NCBI GenBank assembly: GCA_009783115.1
Contig: WRHT01000037.1
Coordinates: 1-9,840 of the forward strand
DNA length: 9,840 nucleotides
Direction: 5' to 3'
From: Desulfovibrionaceae bacterium
Lineage (GTDB): Bacteria; Desulfobacterota; Desulfovibrionia; Desulfovibrionales; Desulfovibrionaceae
Position 1 is the first letter of the stretch; every line of letters starts with the position of its first letter. The notes below the pieces were generated by a model. It did no database searches and had not been told where the DNA came from. It saw nothing but the letters and a program-made list of their open reading frames with translations. The position numbers were made by a program, and so were the translations under genes. Of this stretch, positions 6,791 to 9,840 are shown in pieces.

Positions 6791-7813
6791 TTGTCAAATA
6801 AACAGAACGAAGCGGAAGCCGGCTTGTGGGAGGCCCTGCCCGGAGGGGCGGCGCGCTGCCGGCTCTGCGCCCATTACTGCCGCCTGGCCGAAGGAGAGAT
6901 CAGCCGGTGCGGCGTGCGCCTTAACCGCCAGGGCAAACTGCTGACCAGAAACGCCGGGGAACTGGCCGCCATTAACCTGGACCCGGTGGAAAAAAAGCCC
7001 CTGTTCCACTTTTTGCCGGGCAGCCAAACTTATTCCCTGGGTTCCTTCGGCTGCAATTTTTCCTGCCGCTTCTGCCAGAACAGCGGAATTTCACAAGGAG
7101 CGGCCCGCAAGTCCGGCAGCGGACAACGGGTTGCCCCGGAAAAACTCCTGGACGCGGCGGTTAAATCCGGGGCCGCCAGCCTGTCTTACACCTACAACGA
7201 ACCCACGGTTTTTTTCGAACTGCTCGCCGCCTGCGCCCGGACGGCCAAAGACAAGGGACTGCGCAACATCATGGTCAGCAACGCTTATCTAAGCAAGGAA
7301 GGTTTCAGCGCCCTGGACGGGCTGGTGGATGCGGCCAATTTTGACCTGAAAAGCTTTTCCGACGCCTTTTACCGGGATTACTGCGGGGCCAGGCTCAAAC
7401 CCGCGCTGCAAACCCTGAAGCGGGCCATCCGGGCAGGCTGGTGGGTGGAGGTGACCACCCTGATCATCAGCGGGCTGAATGATTCCAGGGAGGAGCTGGA
7501 CCAGCTGGCCGATTTCCTGGCATCAGAGCTGGGTCCGGACCTCCCCTGGCATGTTTCGGCCTTCCGGCCGGCCTACCTGATGCCGGATCACCAGCCGACT
7601 CCCGTCGCCTCGCTGGAGCGCGCCCTGGAGGCCGGAAGCCGCCGCGGGCTGCGCTATGTATATACCGGCAATGCCGCCGGGCATGACGCTGAAAGCACTT
7701 ACTGCCCGGCCTGCAAAAAAAAACTCATCGCCCGGCTCGGTTTCCTGGCCCGGCCCGGTTTTTCCGGGGTCTGCCCGGACTGCGGGCTAAAGACGCCGGG
7801 AATTTGGATATAA
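6791..7813 (+). CDS. amrS: AmmeMemoRadiSam-system radical SAM enzyme
   Basis: A 340-residue radical SAM protein of the AmrS family (older annotation: pyruvate-formate-lyase-activating-like). The start is a TTG with a strong GGAGG. The layout is typical: an N-terminal Cys cluster CRLCAHYC with further Cys40 (residues 23-40), LDPVEKKPLFHFLPG (63-77), the radical-SAM motif CNFSCRFCQN (Cys88, Cys92, Cys95), YTYNEPTVF, ANFDLKSFSDAFY, and a C-terminal four-Cys ribbon CPAC (305-308) and CPDC (328-331). The last probably binds zinc or another metal. The physiological reaction of the family is not established from this sequence. Its usual companions, AMMECR1 and Memo proteins, are not in the window. 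A CGGC-domain gene follows 28 bases after the stop, likely co-transcribed. Confidence 0.9.
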   Translation: MSNKQNEAEAGLWEALPGGAARCRLCAHYCRLAEGEISRCGVRLNRQGKLLTRNAGELAAINLDPVEKKPLFHFLPGSQTYSLGSFGCNFSCRFCQNSGISQGAARKSGSGQRVAPEKLLDAAVKSGAASLSYTYNEPTVFFELLAACARTAKDKGLRNIMVSNAYLSKEGFSALDGLVDAANFDLKSFSDAFYRDYCGARLKPALQTLKRAIRAGWWVEVTTLIISGLNDSREELDQLADFLASELGPDLPWHVSAFRPAYLMPDHQPTPVASLERALEAGSRRGLRYVYTGNAAGHDAESTYCPACKKKLIARLGFLARPGFSGVCPDCGLKTPGIWI

Positions 7814-7841
7814 CGACAACTTGTAAAGGAGAAAGACAAAC

Positions 7842-8294
7842 ATGAGCCAGCAACGTAAAAAATCCATAAAAATAGGCATGATCGCCTGCTCGCACGCCAC
7901 CCAGGAGATGGACTGCTGTGCGGTCGGCTGTTTCAGGGATTTCAACATGCGCCTGGGCAGCTTTAAGAGATACCCCGCGGATCAGGATTTGCGGCTCGTG
8001 GGGCTGGTAAGCTGCGCCGGATGCCCGACCAAAATCTATCCTGAAAAAATCCTGCGCAAAGTGGAATCGCTGGCGAAACTGGGAACAAGCAAGCTCCATT
8101 TCGCCAACTGCATGATGGCCTTCTGTCCGTTCATAAAAACCTATATCAAGACGGTCGGAGAAAAGTATCCTGATATTGAACTGATTGAAGGCACCCACGA
8201 AAAACATCTCACGGATGAACAATTCAGGGAAAGGACGCGCTGCGCCCTCGAGGCCGGCAAGCAGATGTCGGACGTATTTCTCGAGCCTATTTGA
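7842..8294 (+). CDS. CGGC domain-containing protein (putative metal-binding)
   Basis: A 150-residue soluble protein of the CGGC family, whose conserved Cys residues are thought to bind metal; its biochemical role is unknown. Seen: IGMIACSHATQEMDCCAVGC near the N-terminus (Cys16, 25, 26, 30), the diagnostic motif as VSCAGCP (Cys58, Cys61; Ala replaces the first Gly of CGGC), and HFANCMMAFCPF (Cys90, Cys95), with one further Cys at 134. The length is normal for the family. The ATG has AAGGAG ten bases upstream. It follows amrS with a 28-base gap and no terminator, so the two are probably one operon. The partnership suggests thiol/metal or redox chemistry, but this is inference. Confidence 0.88.
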   Translation: MSQQRKKSIKIGMIACSHATQEMDCCAVGCFRDFNMRLGSFKRYPADQDLRLVGLVSCAGCPTKIYPEKILRKVESLAKLGTSKLHFANCMMAFCPFIKTYIKTVGEKYPDIELIEGTHEKHLTDEQFRERTRCALEAGKQMSDVFLEPI

Positions 8295-8324
8295 ATTTTC
8301 CGCGAAAGGTAAACGGCAAACCGA

Positions 8325-8340
8325 AGCGGGCTGCCCCGTT
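8325..8340 (-). terminator. Weak hairpin between converging CGGC and permease genes
   Basis: AGCGGG (8325-8330) and CCCGTT (8335-8340) can form a 6-bp stem, including one G-T wobble, with a 4-base loop. On the minus strand only a mixed TCGGTTT follows, and on the plus strand there is no T run. It could end transcripts from either side, but the evidence is thin. Confidence 0.2.
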
Positions 8341-9083
8341 CAGGTGGTTCCAGCGCGTTTGGCGGCCAGCAGGGCCGCAGAAAAAGAAAGGATGAGAAAT
8401 CCCGAGAGGGTTGCCCAATCCGCGCCGGAAAGCTGCGCGCCTCCCTGGGCGGCGCGCAGGAGATTCACCGAGTGGGTGACGGGAAAGGCCTGCACCAGCC
8501 AGCGCAGGGCCAGCGGCATTTGTTCCACCGGAAAAAATACCCCGGATAAAAAGGTCATGGGAGTAATCAGGAAAGAACTGATCGCCCCCTGGTCCCCATG
8601 ATTTTTCACCGCCAGGGCGATACCCAGGCCCAGCAGGGAAAAAATGGCCATGTGCAGCAAAAGCGCCGCAAAAAAACCCGGGCTTAAACGCAGGTTCACC
8701 CCGGCCGCCCAGGCCAGGAGCATGAAGGCGCAGGCCGTAATGCCCCCCTTGCTGATCCCGTAGAGCATCTCGCCGGCCACAATCTGCCAGCGCGGGGCCG
8801 GGGCCAGAAGGTATTCATCGAAAGTCCTGAAATAAAAACGGGCGATATTAACTTCCGAGGCCAGGCCGTAACAGGCGTTCAGGGTGGACATGGCCAGAAG
8901 CCCGGCAAAGAGGAAATCCAGGTATTCCATGCCGTAAAACATCCGCTGCCGTCCGAAACCATAGCCGAAGGCCATGAAAAAAAGCGCCGGGGATACAAGG
9001 GAAGAAAGCACGCCGCGCAAGAGGCGGGAGCGCAGGATGCTCATCTCGCGGTAATACACCCCGATAATGCCGTTAAGACGCAA
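8340..9083 (-). CDS. ABC-2 type export permease (NodJ / drug-exporter-like)
   Basis: Membrane subunit of an ABC-2 exporter, 247 residues with about six hydrophobic segments. Seen: an N-terminal half beginning with REMSILRSRLLRGVLSSLVSPALFF, the YLDFLFAGLLAMSTLNACY segment, the cytosolic FRTFDEYLLAPAPRWQIVAGE loop, and the ABC-2 signature TPMTFLSGVFFPVEQMPLAL followed by FPVTHSVNLLRA. The start is TTG at 9083, supported by GGAG seven bases upstream, overlapping the preceding ATPase stop by 11 bases; GTG 9059 or ATG 9044 are alternatives. The substrate is unknown. Its natural partner should be the exporter ATPase whose C-terminal tail is preserved at the end of the upstream chimera, but the catalytic part of that ATPase is missing here. 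The permease may therefore be orphaned. Confidence 0.85.
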   Translation of the reverse strand: MRLNGIIGVYYREMSILRSRLLRGVLSSLVSPALFFMAFGYGFGRQRMFYGMEYLDFLFAGLLAMSTLNACYGLASEVNIARFYFRTFDEYLLAPAPRWQIVAGEMLYGISKGGITACAFMLLAWAAGVNLRLSPGFFAALLLHMAIFSLLGLGIALAVKNHGDQGAISSFLITPMTFLSGVFFPVEQMPLALRWLVQAFPVTHSVNLLRAAQGGAQLSGADWATLSGFLILSFSAALLAAKRAGTT

Positions 9084-9558
9084 GGTCGCTCTCCATTTTT
9101 CTGCCGGTGCATTTCAGGTACACATCTTCCAGGTTCACCGCCCGGACGCGCACCTCGGCGGCCAGATCCCCGGCCGCGGCCAGGGCTTCTTCAAGCCGGC
9201 CCTCAATTTCGTTACGCGCTATTCCGAAATTTTCCAGACCGAAGAGAATTTCGTCTTCCACCACCTGCGCGACCATCTGGCCGTCGATGTCCTGAAAGAC
9301 GCTGCCCACCTGCCGGGAGAGAGCGTCGATACCGGTTTCCACGGTGTCAAGGCCATTCACGAGAATCTTCCCGTAATAATCGCCGTTGAAATGGTGGGGA
9401 ACCACTCCGTTAATCGCGTAGGTCAGGGTTGATTTTCCCGCGCCGGATGAACCAATGATCCCCAAAAACTCCCCATCGGCCACCGAAAGATTTATGTCAG
9501 AGAGCGCGTTTTTATTTCCTCCGGCATAGCGGAAACTTAAGTTTTGAATTTCAATCAT
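9073..9558 (-). CDS. Chimeric, internally deleted ABC transporter ATPase (EcfA N-terminus joined to exporter ATPase C-terminus)
   Basis: A 161-residue ORF, against about 270-310 for an intact ATPase. Residues 1 to about 128 are an ECF-type ATPase: IEIQNLSFRYAGG, Walker A GSSGAGKST (36-44), NGVVPHHFNGDYYGKI, Q-loop VGSVFQD (Gln89), and VEDEILFGLENFGIAR, which is typical of EcfA. The next expected element, LSGGQ with Walker B, D-loop and H-switch, is absent. The ORF passes in frame into VRVRAVNLEDVYLKCTGRKM (136-155), the tail motif of NodI/daunorubicin-type exporter ATPases, matching the ABC-2 permease downstream. The ATG at 9558 overlaps the S-component stop as ATGA. The product cannot hydrolyse ATP as written. 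It is either a genuine deletion remnant (pseudogene) or an assembly artefact. Confidence 0.8.
   Translation of the reverse strand: MIEIQNLSFRYAGGNKNALSDINLSVADGEFLGIIGSSGAGKSTLTYAINGVVPHHFNGDYYGKILVNGLDTVETGIDALSRQVGSVFQDIDGQMVAQVVEDEILFGLENFGIARNEIEGRLEEALAAAGDLAAEVRVRAVNLEDVYLKCTGRKMESDLAS
9091..9094 (-). promoter_or_regulatory. Ribosome-binding site for the TTG-started permease
   Basis: GGAG on the minus strand lies seven bases before TTG at 9083, inside the end of the ATPase gene. It is the main reason for choosing TTG over the in-frame GTG and ATG downstream. Confidence 0.55.
9158..9183. repeat. 8-bp direct repeat at the ATPase fusion point
   Basis: On the minus strand CTGGCCGC occurs at 9176-9183 and again at 9158-9165, 18 bases apart. 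The pair brackets the place where the coding sequence changes from EcfA-like to exporter-like. Such short repeats can mediate deletion or confuse assembly, but in GC-rich Ala/Leu codons they also arise by chance. Confidence 0.5.
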
Positions 9559-9840
9559 TTTTTCAGGGCCAGCTTCAGGGGGATGTAGAGCACCTGAACG
9601 ATTATCGCGTTGATCGCGGCGGTGCCGAAGATAATGGCCATAAATATGGCAAGCGGCGTCGGCGGGGTGCGGAGGATGCTGGTACGGGCGTAGTAGAGCA
9701 GGTACATGGCGCCGATAAATGTAAACCCGCTTACGAGGGTGCTGAAAAACGTACAAAATATGGGCTTTACCGGGATTTTGAGCTTTTCCAGGGGAATTTT
9801 CGCCAAAAGACACATGGCCAGGGCCCCGATTAGTTCGCTT
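9555..9840 (-). CDS. ECF transporter S component, C-terminal part only
   Basis: About 94 C-terminal residues of a hydrophobic membrane protein running off the right edge; the frame stays open to base 9840, so the ATG at 9815 is internal. Visible membrane stretches are ELIGALAMCLLAKIP, FCTFFSTLVSGFTFIGAMYLLYYA and PLAIFMAIIFGTAAINAIIVQVLYIPL, ending LKLALKK. The last segment, with its AINA motif and basic tail, resembles substrate-binding S components of energy-coupling-factor vitamin importers. This is supported by the EcfA-like ATPase start overlapping its stop codon (ATGA). Which vitamin or metal it binds cannot be told from this part. No EcfT gene is visible, perhaps lost with the deletion next door. 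Confidence 0.65.
   Translation of the reverse strand, partial: SELIGALAMCLLAKIPLEKLKIPVKPIFCTFFSTLVSGFTFIGAMYLLYYARTSILRTPPTPLAIFMAIIFGTAAINAIIVQVLYIPLKLALKK

Noticed and set aside
9559..9813. N-terminal extension of the chimeric ATPase to 9813
   Set aside because: Basic, motif-free sequence out of frame with the S component; the ATPase domain begins at the ATG at 9558.

Overview
The window reads as ordinary chromosome from a mid-to-high GC, Gram-negative, probably anaerobic bacterium. Menaquinone-type prenyltransferase, MoaA, a FatA/B-like acyl-ACP thioesterase, an AmrS-type radical SAM enzyme, a CGGC protein and a free-standing Hpt protein together suggest Desulfobacterota (Deltaproteobacteria), perhaps Desulfovibrionales-like. 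That assignment is inference from gene content; no rRNA or other phylogenetic marker is present.

Layout from left to right: the 5' part of nadC runs off the left edge on the minus strand. Divergent to it is a plus-strand pair, an orphan Hpt phosphotransfer protein followed after 11 bases by a UbiA/MenA prenyltransferase. A small XRE-type regulator follows on the plus strand. Convergent to it is a minus-strand pair, an acyl-ACP thioesterase followed by moaA, with ATGA stop/start overlap. Divergent from the thioesterase is a secreted DUF3179 protein, whose stop codon abuts the stop codon of convergent purM. Divergent from purM is a plus-strand pair, amrS (TTG start) and a CGGC-domain protein. 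The right end is a minus-strand cluster: an ECF-transporter S component (running off the edge), an ABC ATPase and an ABC-2 export permease. Gaps between genes are all under 150 bases; no RNA gene, CRISPR array, insertion sequence or phage gene was seen.

Most genes are housekeeping or cofactor functions (NAD, menaquinone, molybdopterin, purines, fatty acids) without one shared pathway. The most unusual object is the ATPase at 9073-9558. Its first ~128 residues are the start of an ECF-type (EcfA) ATPase with Walker A and Q-loop. Its last ~30 residues are the C-terminal tail of a drug-export/NodI-type ATPase. The whole middle (LSGGQ signature, Walker B, H-switch) is missing. It appears to be an in-frame deletion fusion between two transporter operons, either a real genomic deletion or an assembly join. 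An 8-bp direct repeat lies at the junction. The other item worth attention is the two-gene amrS-CGGC unit, a cysteine-rich pair without the usual AMMECR1/Memo partners nearby.
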